A stretch of 43,715 bases of DNA. Source: Bacteroidales bacterium UBA5219 (lineage in GTDB: Bacteria; Bacteroidota; Bacteroidia; Bacteroidales; ML635J-15). The notes under the pieces were generated by a model that saw only the letters and a program-made list of their open reading frames with translations, did no database searches and was not told the DNA's origin. Position numbers and translations under genes: made by a program. Shown here piece after piece: positions 1-10,000 of the stretch. The stretch's first letter is position 1. Each line of letters opens with the position of its first letter. The DNA lies in assembly GCA_002412425.1 (NCBI GenBank), contig DHVB01000059.1:1-43715 (forward strand), given 5' to 3'.

Positions 1-72
1 AAGCAAACAGCTTTTAAAAAAACTCTTGAGAATAATGCTAAAAAGTGGGCAAAAGAGCAAAGTGAGTTGTAA
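1..72 (+). CDS. C-terminal end of an unidentified protein (partial)
   Basis: An open frame runs from the first base to a TAA stop at 70-72 and encodes 23 residues ending NNAKKWAKEQSEL. It is lysine-rich and looks helical. The start lies outside the window, so no function can be given. It is on the same strand as the next gene, about 105 bases upstream of that gene's likely start. Confidence 0.55.
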   Translation, partial: KQTAFKKTLENNAKKWAKEQSEL

Positions 73-178
73 TAAAGATTGTTCACAGTTGAATTATTAA
101 TTTAAAAAATTACATATTATGAATTTAAAAAGTTTAAATCGCGAAAAGTTCAAAAAAACAGAATTTAAGCAATATTTT

Positions 179-1294
179 ATGAATAAATCTATTGTTTTTA
201 TTATTTTGATTTTTTGTTTCTGTTTACAAAATAAATTTGTATTAGGGCAAAACACTTGGGATAAAGTAGATAGCTTAATAATAAATGGGAAACTTAATCC
301 TAAAGTGCAAAAATATTATTCTACAATATATAAAGCAGAAGATGCTATTGTTAAGGAAAAGTTTGCCAAAGCTGCTAAAATCTATGAGAAGGCATTTAGT
401 GGCTCTGTAATTCCTTTCAGATATGATTTAAAAAACGCCATACAATGTGAACTAAAAAGTTCGCCTAATAAGTACAATATTTTTAGATATGTTAATTTGT
501 TAGTTAGAAAAGGTGATAAAAAAGAAGAATTTTATAATGATAGTAGCTTTTTAGCCCTTGACTTTTGGCAAGAATTAAAAAATGTAATTGACACAAGTGT
601 ATGCATTGTTGATTCAAGCACTATAAAATTTATGTCGTTTTTGGTAGAGAACGATCAAGACTATAGACGGCAATGTCGTGAAAAATATAATGGAAAGACT
701 TATAACGAATTCACTATTGATTCTATTAATATTATAGATTCGCTCAATTATGAAAGAGTACTTAGTTTTATTAAAAATAACGACATTATCTCAGAGGAAA
801 TAATAGGAAATTTTAATGCAATTGGTTTGATTCTTACTCACAACAAACATAGACCACAAGCTTATGAGTTGCTTTATAATGATGTAATAGATGGAAATCT
901 TGACTCTCGATCATTTTTTAACGAAATTCAATACACAGGCTATAAATTTAATGGAGTATATACTCTTGGAAAGGACAGTCATGGTTGGATTTATAATTCT
1001 CAGGTTTATTTTTATCACACAGAACCTACACCAGAAGAGTTTAATATTAAAAAAATAGATAAGTATCGTAAAAAGTTATATTGCGATAATGTTGTTTGTT
1101 TTCATAAAAAAAAGGCATGGTCTTTTTCCCATAGCTCTAAGTTCTTTAATTATTGTTTAACTGGACAAGTAGTTAATGAATTTGAACTTGCAAATATCAT
1201 AAAATCAAATGAAAATCGCAAAAATCGAAATATAATTTTTAAAGATGAAACTGTTCGCGAATATTATTATAAATTGTTGGAGGAACAGGAGTGA
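179..1294 (+). CDS. exported hypothetical protein, possibly TPR/DUF6624-like
   Basis: The preferred start is the ATG at 179, because it places a clean signal peptide at the N-terminus (MNKSIVFIILIFCFCLQ, ending near VLGQ). An in-frame ATG at 119 would add 20 charged residues in front of it. The mature protein is about 345 residues. Its first 60 residues look like a helical TPR-type pair (YKAEDAIVKEKFAKAAKIYE). The middle part, with GLILTHNKHRPQAYELLY, recalls DUF6624-type Bacteroidota proteins, but this is a weak resemblance from memory. It is probably periplasmic or outer-membrane associated. No lipobox and no sorting domain is visible. Function unknown. Confidence 0.7.
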   Translation: MNKSIVFIILIFCFCLQNKFVLGQNTWDKVDSLIINGKLNPKVQKYYSTIYKAEDAIVKEKFAKAAKIYEKAFSGSVIPFRYDLKNAIQCELKSSPNKYNIFRYVNLLVRKGDKKEEFYNDSSFLALDFWQELKNVIDTSVCIVDSSTIKFMSFLVENDQDYRRQCREKYNGKTYNEFTIDSINIIDSLNYERVLSFIKNNDIISEEIIGNFNAIGLILTHNKHRPQAYELLYNDVIDGNLDSRSFFNEIQYTGYKFNGVYTLGKDSHGWIYNSQVYFYHTEPTPEEFNIKKIDKYRKKLYCDNVVCFHKKKAWSFSHSSKFFNYCLTGQVVNEFELANIIKSNENRKNRNIIFKDETVREYYYKLLEEQE

Positions 1295-1405
1295 TTAAGT
1301 ATTATTTGCGTATGATCGCGAAATTCTATAATTATCAGACATCATCTTTTCTTCCCTTCACATAAATAAATAACATAAAGCATTTTTTATCCAAATATAT
1401 TTTTA

Positions 1406-1413
1406 TATTTTTG
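1406..1413 (+). promoter_or_regulatory. Bacteroidota -7 promoter element for pgk
   Basis: TATTTTTG matches the TAnnTTTG consensus of the Bacteroidota housekeeping sigma factor. It ends 22 bases before the pgk ATG, leaving a leader of about 15 bases. No clear upstream TTTG element is seen. Confidence 0.5.
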
Positions 1414-1435
1414 TAGAAAATAAAAATTTAATGTC

Positions 1436-2725
1436 ATGAAAAATAATCTTCCACTTTTACAAAATGCTGATTTAAGAGGCAAAATAGTTTTAGTTCGTGT
1501 TGACCACAACGTTGTGAAATCTGGTTTAATACACGACCCATACCGAATTGATTCAACTTTTGGTACAATAAGTTATATTTTAGCAAATGGTGGCAAACCA
1601 ATTTTAATGACTCATGTTGGTCGTCCTAAAGATAAAGCAACAAAAAGTATAATTATAAGCGAAAAAACCTCAGTGCAACCAATAGTATATTATTTAAAAG
1701 AAAAATTGCAGTTAAGAATAGAAGTTCCTGAGTTTACCGCATCTGAAACACAAGGTTATTTAAGTGTTGATACAAGCGTAAATCATCTTCTAAAAAAACT
1801 AAAAAATAATGAAATTGATATGATTTATTTGCCAAATACACGTTGGTTTTTAGGCGAAGAATCAAAAGGCGAAGAACAAGATAAATTCGCATATCAATTA
1901 GCAGGATTAGCTGATGTTTATGTAAACGATGCTTTTGGCTCTTGGCAAGCCCATGCTTCTACAGTTGGAGTAAATAAATATTTGCCATCTTACACAGGCT
2001 TTTTAATGCAAAAAGAAATTAAAAACTTAGAAAGATTATTTGAAGCAGAAAAACCTTTGTTAGCAGTTGTTGCAGGTAGTAAATTCGATACAAAAATAAA
2101 TTCTCTTTCAGCTTTAATCAAAAGAGCTGATAAATTAGTAATTGGTGGAGTTTTGTATAATGCTTATTTATGTGCAAAATATGATATTTCAATCAAAGGC
2201 GTTGGCGAAGATGATGTTAAATTAGCAAAAGAATTTTACGAATTTTCAAAACAATATCCTAACAAAATAGTAGAGCTTCCATACATTATCGAAAGTGAAA
2301 CTATGGACGGCAAATTAGAAGGAAAATACAAAACTATAGATGTTCGCACACTAAAACCAAAAACAGAATTAGGATATGTTTTAGATGCTGCACCAGAATC
2401 GTTTAAAGAAAAAGAAGTGCAAGATACTTTTATGCAAGCAAAAACAATTTTTGTTAATGCTGTTATGGGATTCACACCTCACTTCAATGATGGCACAATT
2501 GCTATGGATAGCTTAATAGACCAAAATAAAGATGCTTTAAAACTTTATGGAGGTGGAGATACTTTACAGGAATTAAAACAACTTTTACCAGGAATTTATT
2601 TAAGTGCTTTAGATAATCCAAAATATTATATGTTTACTGGTGGTGGAGCAGTTTTAACAGCTATTGAAGAAGGAACGCCTAATGGAATTCCGCCTATTCA
2701 AGAATTACTAAAAAATAACAATTAG
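1436..2725 (+). CDS. pgk: phosphoglycerate kinase, divergent
   Basis: It would catalyse 1,3-bisphosphoglycerate + ADP to 3-phosphoglycerate + ATP in cytoplasmic glycolysis. At 429 residues it is longer than the usual 385-415. Recognisable family blocks, in order, are VRVDHNVV, THVGRPK, NTRWFLGEE, DVYVNDAFG, AGSKFDTKI (catalytic Lys216), VNAVMGF, GGGDT and TGGGAV. Several depart from the norm. The usual AHRAHAS block reads WQAHAS, so the 3-phosphoglycerate-binding arginine (Arg170 in human PGK1) is Gln171. The usual WNGPMG block is VNAVMG, and GGAKV is AGSKF. The other substrate ligands (Asp, Asn, His, Arg of the N-domain) appear kept. It has its own promoter and stands alone. It may be the only PGK of the cell or a paralogue with altered activity; the window cannot decide. 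Confidence 0.88.
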   Translation: MKNNLPLLQNADLRGKIVLVRVDHNVVKSGLIHDPYRIDSTFGTISYILANGGKPILMTHVGRPKDKATKSIIISEKTSVQPIVYYLKEKLQLRIEVPEFTASETQGYLSVDTSVNHLLKKLKNNEIDMIYLPNTRWFLGEESKGEEQDKFAYQLAGLADVYVNDAFGSWQAHASTVGVNKYLPSYTGFLMQKEIKNLERLFEAEKPLLAVVAGSKFDTKINSLSALIKRADKLVIGGVLYNAYLCAKYDISIKGVGEDDVKLAKEFYEFSKQYPNKIVELPYIIESETMDGKLEGKYKTIDVRTLKPKTELGYVLDAAPESFKEKEVQDTFMQAKTIFVNAVMGFTPHFNDGTIAMDSLIDQNKDALKLYGGGDTLQELKQLLPGIYLSALDNPKYYMFTGGGAVLTAIEEGTPNGIPPIQELLKNNN

Positions 2726-2759
2726 TTAAAAGTTTATAAAGTTTTTAAAGTTCATAAAG
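2725..2759 (+). repeat. short tandem repeat directly after the pgk stop (AAAGTTnnT family)
   Basis: Imperfect 9-base units built on AAGTTTATA / AAGTTTTTA / AAGTTCATA start within the pgk stop codon. The same family occurs at 14483-14514, 19438-19491, 22713-22732, 22850-22886, 22923-22953, 23008-23025 and 23244-23290. Confidence 0.7.
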
Positions 2760-2803
2760 GGAAATTTATAACAAAATTTGTCAGCTTGTAACTGACTTCC
2801 CCC

Positions 2804-2903
2804 GCTCGCTCGGATTTAGCTTCGCTGAGCTTGTCCTGCGGACTTCGGTTGTAATCCGAGTGTTGAAAGTATATGAGATTAACCGTAGGCGAATATTTTC
2901 AAC
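2804..2903. repeat. REP-like double palindrome between pgk and the PKD protein
   Basis: CTCGGATT (2809-2816) pairs with AATCCGAG (2853-2860). A second hairpin follows, with GTTGAAAGTAT (2862-2872) against ATATTTTCAAC (2893-2903). The flank GCTCGCTCGGATT recurs at 23088-23100, and GATTAACCGTAGGCG (2877-2891) recurs exactly at 22779-22793, so these are dispersed repeat modules. The 313 bases between pgk and the next start hold only these repeats and a promoter. Confidence 0.65.
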
Positions 2904-3000
2904 ATTCAACTTAAATATTTATGAACACTATCTTATGCTAATGTTTTTCACAAAGTGTAAAATTAATTTAAAAATTTCACGTTTATTTTATTTATAATTG

Positions 3001-3008
3001 TATCTTTG
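3001..3008 (+). promoter_or_regulatory. Bacteroidota -7 promoter element that fixes the PKD-protein start
   Basis: TATCTTTG matches TAnnTTTG. Transcription should begin about 5-7 bases after it. The in-frame ATG at 2998 therefore lies inside the promoter and cannot be the start; the ATG at 3040 fits. Confidence 0.65.
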
Positions 3009-3039
3009 TAAATTAGCACAAATTAAAAATTGTAACATT

Positions 3040-5040
3040 ATGATAAAAATGTTTACTCAAAAATTTACAATCCTAAGTCTTGTTTTTGTTTTATTAGGAT
3101 TTACAAGCTTTGCACAAAAATCAAAAGATTCAAAAGGCAATTTAGATGCTGGTTTTGTGGCTTCGGTTTATACAATTACAGCTGGCGAATGTATTGATTT
3201 TACAGATATGAGTACAGGTGGACCAACAGCTTGGCTATGGAGTTTTCCTGGAGCACAAACAACCACTTCTACAGCAAAAAATCCAACAGGAATTTGTTAC
3301 CATTTCCCTGGAACTTATGATGTAATGTTGGAAGTTCAAAATAGCACTCAAGTAAATACTGAAATTGTTGAAGCATGTATTGAAGTGTTGCCAAATACAG
3401 AAACACCAATTGCCGATTTTGTTGCAGATTACACAACAATTCCTGCAGGTGGAGTTGTGCAATTTACAGATATTTCTCAAAATGGACCATTCGAATCTTA
3501 CGCATGGGTTTTTGAGGGTGGAATTCCATCAAGTTCAACTTTTGCAGAACCAACTCCAGTAGGTTACCCAACAGTAGGAAAATATAAAGTTAGTTTGAGA
3601 GTCGAAGATGCTGATGGAGACCAAGATTCTGAAGTAAAAGAAAAATATATAAATGTTATTCCAGCAGCAACAGAACCACCAATTGCAGACTTTATGGCAG
3701 ATAGGATATTTATAGCTCCGGGCGATTTTATTAATTTTACAGATAGAAGCAAGGGCAGCCCTTATATTTGGAAATGGTTCTTCGAAGGAGCAGCACAAAC
3801 ATCATCAGCGTTGCAAAATCCAAATGCAATTTTATACCTTGCACCAGGAACTTATGATGTAGAGCTAATTGTAGAAAGCAATATGGGTATAGATACCATA
3901 CGAAAAGTAGATTATATTATTGTCTCCGAAACAGACCCATGTGTGGCAATACCCGAAGCTAAATTTAAAGCATCTACTCGATTAGTAAAATCTGGAACAA
4001 AAGTATATTTCGAAGATAAATCGTTAAATAATCCTACAACTTGGAATTGGTATTTTCAAGGAGGTTATCCAACTTATGCAGCAACATCAAATATTACAAG
4101 AGGAATTGAGTATAATGTTTCAGGCTTTTTTGATGTGTCATTATCTGTAAATAATGCTTGCGGTTCACATTCTGAACATAAAGATGATTATATTTTAGTC
4201 TTTTCAGGACCAGTTAATGTATATTGTGATACAATTTCAAATATTGAACCTTATGAAGGCATTTGTAGTCCAGGAGTTCCAGGAGCATCATGGGGAGAAA
4301 TTGGTGGACATAATGGACAAAAAATTAGAATTTATGCAGATAAATTTGAACAACATGCTTTTGAAAGAGTTGATGCTTTAATAGTTCCTGTAGTAAAATC
4401 GCAAGCAGGAAAATATGACTCAAAAGTAACATTCTATATTTGGGACGGAAGTACAGTATATCCCGAAATAGTGCTCGCACAGAAAGATTATTTTATTAGA
4501 GATATCCCCGAAAATTTTAATTATGTAATTGAGTTCGGACAAGCAATAGAGGTTGATGGACCTTTTTTCGTAGGATATAAAATAAATTATGTAGATGTAG
4601 ATAATGACGGAATAAGCGATGATAGATTTTCGGTAAGTATTGCAAATAACAGAGATGCTTATTCTCCAAACACCTTGTATGTAGAATCTAACTCACAATG
4701 GGCAACAGCAACAGCCAAATTTGGATATAGAACATCATCGGCTATTCGTCCTGTTACTTGTATAGTTGATGTTAACGAGTTCGAAATTGATAATAATATA
4801 GATATTTATCCAAATCCAGCTACAGATATAGTTTACATATCTACAGGAGAAGTGAATTTTGGAACAGACTTAGATGTACAAGTGATTGATATTACTGGTA
4901 GAGTAGTGAAAGTATTAAATTCAGTAGTAAATACACAAGAAATTCCTGTAAATATATCTGACTTGCCACAAGGATTATATGTGTTCTCTCTAAATTTTGA
5001 TGGTAATATTGTCAACAAAAGAGTTATGTTGAGTAAATAA
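3040..5040 (+). CDS. PKD-repeat surface protein with T9SS type A sorting domain
   Basis: A 666-residue exported protein. The signal peptide (MIKMFTQKFTILSLVF... ending FTSFAQ) is followed by four PKD-type beta domains at roughly residues 35-120, 125-215, 220-300 and 305-390, seen as repeats of xADFxADxxxIxxGxxxxFTD and W.WxFxGxxP. A further beta-rich region of about 200 residues contains SPGVPGASWGEIGGHNGQ and a calcium-loop-like VDVDNDGISDD. The last 75 residues form a type A sorting domain (IDIYPNPATD, VIDITGRVV, LPQGLYVFSL), which in this phylum directs export across the outer membrane by the type IX system. Probably an adhesin or scaffold on the cell surface; the ligand is unknown. It has its own promoter and rnhA begins 3 bases after its stop. 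Confidence 0.85.
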   Translation: MIKMFTQKFTILSLVFVLLGFTSFAQKSKDSKGNLDAGFVASVYTITAGECIDFTDMSTGGPTAWLWSFPGAQTTTSTAKNPTGICYHFPGTYDVMLEVQNSTQVNTEIVEACIEVLPNTETPIADFVADYTTIPAGGVVQFTDISQNGPFESYAWVFEGGIPSSSTFAEPTPVGYPTVGKYKVSLRVEDADGDQDSEVKEKYINVIPAATEPPIADFMADRIFIAPGDFINFTDRSKGSPYIWKWFFEGAAQTSSALQNPNAILYLAPGTYDVELIVESNMGIDTIRKVDYIIVSETDPCVAIPEAKFKASTRLVKSGTKVYFEDKSLNNPTTWNWYFQGGYPTYAATSNITRGIEYNVSGFFDVSLSVNNACGSHSEHKDDYILVFSGPVNVYCDTISNIEPYEGICSPGVPGASWGEIGGHNGQKIRIYADKFEQHAFERVDALIVPVVKSQAGKYDSKVTFYIWDGSTVYPEIVLAQKDYFIRDIPENFNYVIEFGQAIEVDGPFFVGYKINYVDVDNDGISDDRFSVSIANNRDAYSPNTLYVESNSQWATATAKFGYRTSSAIRPVTCIVDVNEFEIDNNIDIYPNPATDIVYISTGEVNFGTDLDVQVIDITGRVVKVLNSVVNTQEIPVNISDLPQGLYVFSLNFDGNIVNKRVMLSK

Positions 5041-5043
5041 TTT

Positions 5044-5532
5044 ATGGATAAACCAAATATTACTATTTACACCGATGGTGCTTGTTCGGGTAATCCAGGA
5101 CCAGGAGGATATGGTATAGTTTTAATATCTGGACAACATCGCAAAGAAATGTCACAAGGTTTTAGGCTTACCACAAATAATAGAATGGAATTGCTGGCAG
5201 TAATTGTCGCTTTAGAACAACTGAAAAAAGAAAATTCAAATGTTACACTTTATACAGATTCAAAATACGTTTCCGAAGCTATAAATGAAAAATGGATTGA
5301 AGATTGGGTAAGAAGAAAATTTAAAAAAGTTAAAAATCCCGATTTGTGGAAACGATTTTTAGATGTTTATAAAAAACATAATGTTGAAGTTGTTTGGGTT
5401 AAAGGACATTCAGAAACTGTGGAAAATAATAGATGTGATTTTTTAGCAACTCAAGCCATAAAATCTACTAATTTATTAATTGACGAAAATTATGAAAATC
5501 CTGTGGAAACACAAGGAAAACTATTGTTTTAA
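5044..5532 (+). CDS. rnhA: ribonuclease HI
   Basis: Cytoplasmic endonuclease that cuts the RNA strand of RNA-DNA hybrids (R-loops, primers). At 162 residues it has the normal length. The catalytic carboxylates are visible: Asp11 in YTDGACSGNPGPGGYG, Glu49 in NNRMELLA, Asp72 in YTDSKYV and Asp132 in NRCDFLA, with the conserved His122 in VKGHSE. It starts 3 bases after the preceding stop, so it is probably co-transcribed with the PKD protein, although the two have no functional link. Confidence 0.97.
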   Translation: MDKPNITIYTDGACSGNPGPGGYGIVLISGQHRKEMSQGFRLTTNNRMELLAVIVALEQLKKENSNVTLYTDSKYVSEAINEKWIEDWVRRKFKKVKNPDLWKRFLDVYKKHNVEVVWVKGHSETVENNRCDFLATQAIKSTNLLIDENYENPVETQGKLLF

Positions 5533-5542
5533 AACTTTATAA

Positions 5543-6182
5543 ATGAAAAAACAATGTTTAATTGCAATTTTTACTCTATTTTTAATAAATATTGTTCAGG
5601 GACAACAAATAGATGTTTCAGCCTTATATTCTAGTAGTTCGGCAAAACAGTTTAAAAACAACTGGGCTTATGATTTAAAGTATAATCATTTTATTAAAAA
5701 AAAATAGAATAGGCTTATCGTTTAGGCATTATTTTTACAATACTAAATATGATGATATTTACTTATCAACAGAAGATGGGGTTTCAAAATATATTGAAAT
5801 ATATGAGCCTCAAAATAGAAGAATTGCATTAAATTTAATTTATTCATACACATTAGTTGAAAACGAAAAATCTAATTTGTATATAGGTTGTAATATTGGT
5901 ATAAATTATTTTCATCTTCAAGGCGAAAAAACGCGAATTGAAAATGGATTTATCAATGGTGGAAATTTTAAGTATAACTATCGCATAAATAGTAGGTTAG
6001 GACTAGGTTTTTTAATTGAGTATGAAATAAGCAAAATTTTTTCTGAAAGAATTTCTACATCAATAATGATAAATCCTGAACTAACTGCTTATGAAAAATT
6101 TGGAACGCTTGGAGGGTATGATCCATGGCTTATTGATTGGTTGAATTTTTCTATCGGTTTAAAATATAGATTTACAGATTGA
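5543..6182 (+). pseudogene. exported protein (probable outer-membrane beta-barrel) broken by a frameshift at a poly(A) run
   Basis: An ATG at 5543 opens a frame with a signal peptide (MKKQCLIAIFTLFLINIVQ) that stops at 5705-5707, just after nine A residues (5696-5704). Reading on in the +1 frame gives an uninterrupted continuation (NRIGLSFRHYFYNTKYDD... to GLKYRFTD, stop 6182). Removing one A joins the two into a protein of about 212 residues. The downstream part has alternating aromatic/hydrophobic strands (LYIGCNIGINYF, RLGLGFLIEYEI, FSIGLKYRF) and a terminal Phe-containing strand, as in small outer-membrane barrels. It could be a true pseudogene, a slippage-controlled gene or an assembly indel. 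Confidence 0.65.
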
Positions 6183-6240
6183 AAAAGTCATAATTACAAA
6201 AAATTGTCGAATCCACCCAATAAACTTTTTCGCATTTTTA

Positions 6241-6272
6241 TTTGTTTTCCCGTTTTTTTTACTCTAAATTTG
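6241..6272 (+). promoter_or_regulatory. two-part Bacteroidota promoter for the lipoprotein at 6322
   Basis: TTTG (6241-6244) and TAAATTTG (6265-6272) are separated by 20 bases, a near-ideal TTTG-N19/20-TAnnTTTG arrangement. The predicted leader is about 43 bases. Confidence 0.7.
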
Positions 6273-6321
6273 TAATAACTAAATTTAAAAATACGCAGAT
6301 GTAAATCCTAAATATATAATT

Positions 6322-6891
6322 ATGAAACCTACATTAAAAATTTTACTTGCACTTAGTATAGTTAGCACAATTTTAACAATGAGTTCTTGCAAAAAAACTT
6401 ATGATGAAGGACCAAATTTTTCATTACGTAGTAAAATGAACCGCATAACTGGTAAGTGGCGTTTAGTTTCTATGGAAGGAGTTGAGAGATTAAATCCTGA
6501 AGTTGAACAATATATGATACTAACAAAAGATCCTGCATATGATGATTATTATAAAGCCAGCTTTATCAATTTTCAGGAGGAAACAGGATGTGTAAGTAGA
6601 GATTCTGTAGGGGTAGATTTATTTACAGCAGATGGATATTGGCAATTTTTTGATGAGGAATTTGGAGCTGGTTGCAATATTGGAGAATATTTAGATAAAA
6701 AAGAAGGTTTATTTCTTATTGTTGAGTTAAAAAATAACACCTATTATGCAGGAGAAAAAAAATACATAGGAGACAGATGGAAAATTTTAAGATTGACAAA
6801 TAAAGAATTAAAAATAGTTAATAATGTTTGCGTTATGACACCTTGTATATTCTATGATAATAATCGAACATTAACATTTGAGAAAGAATAA
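6322..6891 (+). CDS. lipocalin-like lipoprotein
   Basis: The 189-residue protein starts with a lipoprotein signal peptide whose lipobox is MSSC (Cys23), followed by KK. The block GKWRLVSMEG near residue 48 is the typical first strand of Bacteroidota lipocalin-like lipoproteins, and later strands include YWQFFDEEFG and WKILRLTNKELKIV. It is probably attached to the outer membrane, facing the periplasm or the surface. The ligand is unknown. It has its own good promoter and no operon partner. Confidence 0.75.
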   Translation: MKPTLKILLALSIVSTILTMSSCKKTYDEGPNFSLRSKMNRITGKWRLVSMEGVERLNPEVEQYMILTKDPAYDDYYKASFINFQEETGCVSRDSVGVDLFTADGYWQFFDEEFGAGCNIGEYLDKKEGLFLIVELKNNTYYAGEKKYIGDRWKILRLTNKELKIVNNVCVMTPCIFYDNNRTLTFEKE

Positions 6892-7082
6892 ACTATTGGC
6901 GTTTAAACACAACTGACAGAAAACAAAAAAATGATAAAACAATAGTATTCAATTTTATTAATAAATCAACTCTTTTTATAAATAGTAAATTGTTTATAAA
7001 TATTTGATAAAATATATCTATTACATAATTTATTTTTTGTATTTTGCTTGCTTAAATTGTTTAAAACATAAAGCCATATATT

Positions 7083-10000
7083 ATGAAAAATTATTTAGCA
7101 TTTATTTTTCTCGTTTTTTTTGTAAAATTTGCTTTTGCTCAACCAGTTATCGAGGTGCAATCGCCTGGTCTTCACAAATGTGTAGGCGAAAGCGGAGAAT
7201 TAAAAATTACAGCAACAGGAACACAACCATTAACCTATCAATGGTACCATAATGGAAGTCCAACAGGAATAAATACTAATATCTTAAGTTTTGCTAGTTT
7301 CGTAGCTGGCGATGACGGGGATTATTATTGTGAAGTTAGCAATAGCGAAGGTAGTGTTACATCTGATACTATTGTGCTAAGAATTGATTCTAACATGCCA
7401 ACTATAAACGATGTGTCAACTCAATTTAATATAGTGTGTTTAGGAACAAATAATAATTTCTCTGTCGATTATACAGGAACAAATTGTGCATTTATTTGGT
7501 GGCACGGATCAGATGATGTAGGTCATGTTCAAAATTACCAATTAACAAATGCAACACTTAGTGACGGAGGAATTTATCATTGTGAAGTTGTAAATGCTTG
7601 TGGTTCTGTTTTTTCCGATAGTGTAGAAATAAATGTTTTTGGTCCACCAACAATTACTACACAACCACAAACAACCGCAGTTTGCGAAGGAGGCTCTATA
7701 GAGTTTTGTGTCGAAGCAGAAGGACAATACTTAAATTATTTGTGGAAAAAAAATGGAGAAAATTTGCTTGCTGAACAGGCTTCTTGTTTACAACTAACAA
7801 ATTTAAGCTATCCACATTCAGATGTTTACTCAGTATATGTATATAATACTTGTGGCGATACAACTAGTAACAACGTTCATGCAACAGTTAATACAGTGCC
7901 AACAATAACTGGACATCCAGAAGATCAAATCATGTGTGCAACCGACAATGTTGTGCTTCACGGTTATGGATATAGTACAACAGAAGTAACATATCAGTGG
8001 TATAATACATATACAGGATTAATACCAAATGCAACCGATGATAATTTAACAATTTCTATATCAGAAGGAGAAAATACTGGTTACTATTTTGTGCTATCTG
8101 GCACTTGCGGAACAGTGACTAGCAACACCGCTGAAATTATAGGTAAAAAAGCACCTATTGTTTTAACACAACCTATTGGAGCAGAACTTTGTGTAGGAGA
8201 AAACCACACTCTTTTAATAAAAACAGAAGGCACGTTACCAATGACTTACCAATGGCAAAAAAATAGTGCAGATGTATTTGGAGATAATATTACAGGAATT
8301 CAAGAAGCAACAATGATTATTACAGGAATAAATGCAGGACAAGCTGGAAATTATCATTGTGTTGTAACTAACGAATGTGGCTCTATTACAAGTGATACAG
8401 TTGAAGTAATAGTAAATACACCACCAAGTATTATTGAGTTTCCACAAGATATGGAATTTTGTGAAGGACAAGATTTTAGTTTGAATGTAAATACTTTAGG
8501 CACAGAACCATTAACTATAGAATGGTATGTTGTGGGTTCGGAAACTGTAGTTTTTGAAGGAAGTGAATTTGTTTTTGAATCAGCTTTGCCAGAAGTATCT
8601 GGAGATTACTATTGCAAAGTTTCAAATATCTGTGGCGAAGTTTCTTCCGAAATTATTAGTATTTTAGTAAAAGCATTGCCAGAAGTAATACAAAATCCTA
8701 TTGGAGCAGAAATTTGCGTTGGCGATTCTCACGAAATGTCTATTACTGCAACAGGAGAACAACCTTTGTCATATTTATGGTATAGAAATGGCTCGGCAAT
8801 ATCAACAGAAACAAATAGCGAAATAATAATTTCTAATGCACAAATAAATCAAACAGGTATATATTTTTGTAGAGTCGCAAACGATTGTTCTTATGCTGAT
8901 TCCGAAGAAGTTGAAGTGATTATTGGAACACCTCCAGCAATTTCATGGCAGCCAATAAATCAAAATTTATGCGAACACCAAACTTTAAATCTAATAATGG
9001 ACGCTCAAGGAGAAAACTACTCTTTACAATGGTATCAAAATGATGTTCCTATTTCAGGAGCTAATGATACAGTTTTAAATATTCAAAATTTAAGTTTGGA
9101 AAATGCAGGAAATTATTATTGCTTGGCATACAATGCTTGCGCAAGCGTATCAACCAATATTGTTGAAGTTGTTGTTAAGCCATCTCCAGAAATAGATTTA
9201 GGACCTGACGTTGAATTATGCGATGGAGAAACAGTTACTATTGGAACAGACTTGCCATATTCACACTATAACTGGAACAACGGTTTGAGCCATAATCAGT
9301 ATTTAGAAGTAGCTCTGGGAGGAACTTTTATTCTCGAAGTTATAGGAAGTAATGATTGTCCAAATTCAGATACTATAGTTGTTACTTTTCACCCTTATCA
9401 TAGTTTAGCATCAATACCAGACAATATAGTATCTTGTGGTCCATATACTATAAATGCAGGAGACGGAGCATATTCATATCTTTGGAGTAATAATGCAACA
9501 ACATCAAGTATTACAGTAAATGCACCTGGCACTTATTCTGTAACAGTTACAGGCGATAGCTTTGGCTGCGAAAGCACTGCTTCAATTGTTGTGGACTTAC
9601 GCGAACCTATTAGCTTTAGTTTAGGAAATGATGTCTCAGCACATGTTGATACATACGTAAATATTGGTATTGAACATATCTTCTCAGAATATTTATGGAA
9701 TACAGGATTTACAGGATCTATGCTAACTGTTTATGGCTCAGAATATGGAAATGGAACACATGAATTCTGGCTAACAGCCTATGCTCTAAACGGTTGTACT
9801 CACACAGACACAATAAAAGTTACATTTTATGGGCAATCAGGAATTGAAGACGAAATTGCAAACGAAATATCTGTATATCCAAACCCCGCTAGCGATTTTG
9901 TAATATTCGAATCAAACGATTTCTTAATAGAAAATATAGAGTTTTATAGCGTTTCTGGAAAATTAATTTCTAAAGAAATTGTTAATAATTGGGAAGTTAA

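Noticed and set aside
2998..3039. Upstream ATG at 2998 as the start of the PKD surface protein
   Set aside because: It precedes and overlaps the TAnnTTTG promoter element at 3001-3008 and would put a polar stretch before the signal peptide.
6181..6230. Terminator after the broken barrel gene
   Set aside because: GAAAAAGT and ACTTTTTC could pair, but the stem is only A/T-rich over a 33-base loop and is too weak to call.
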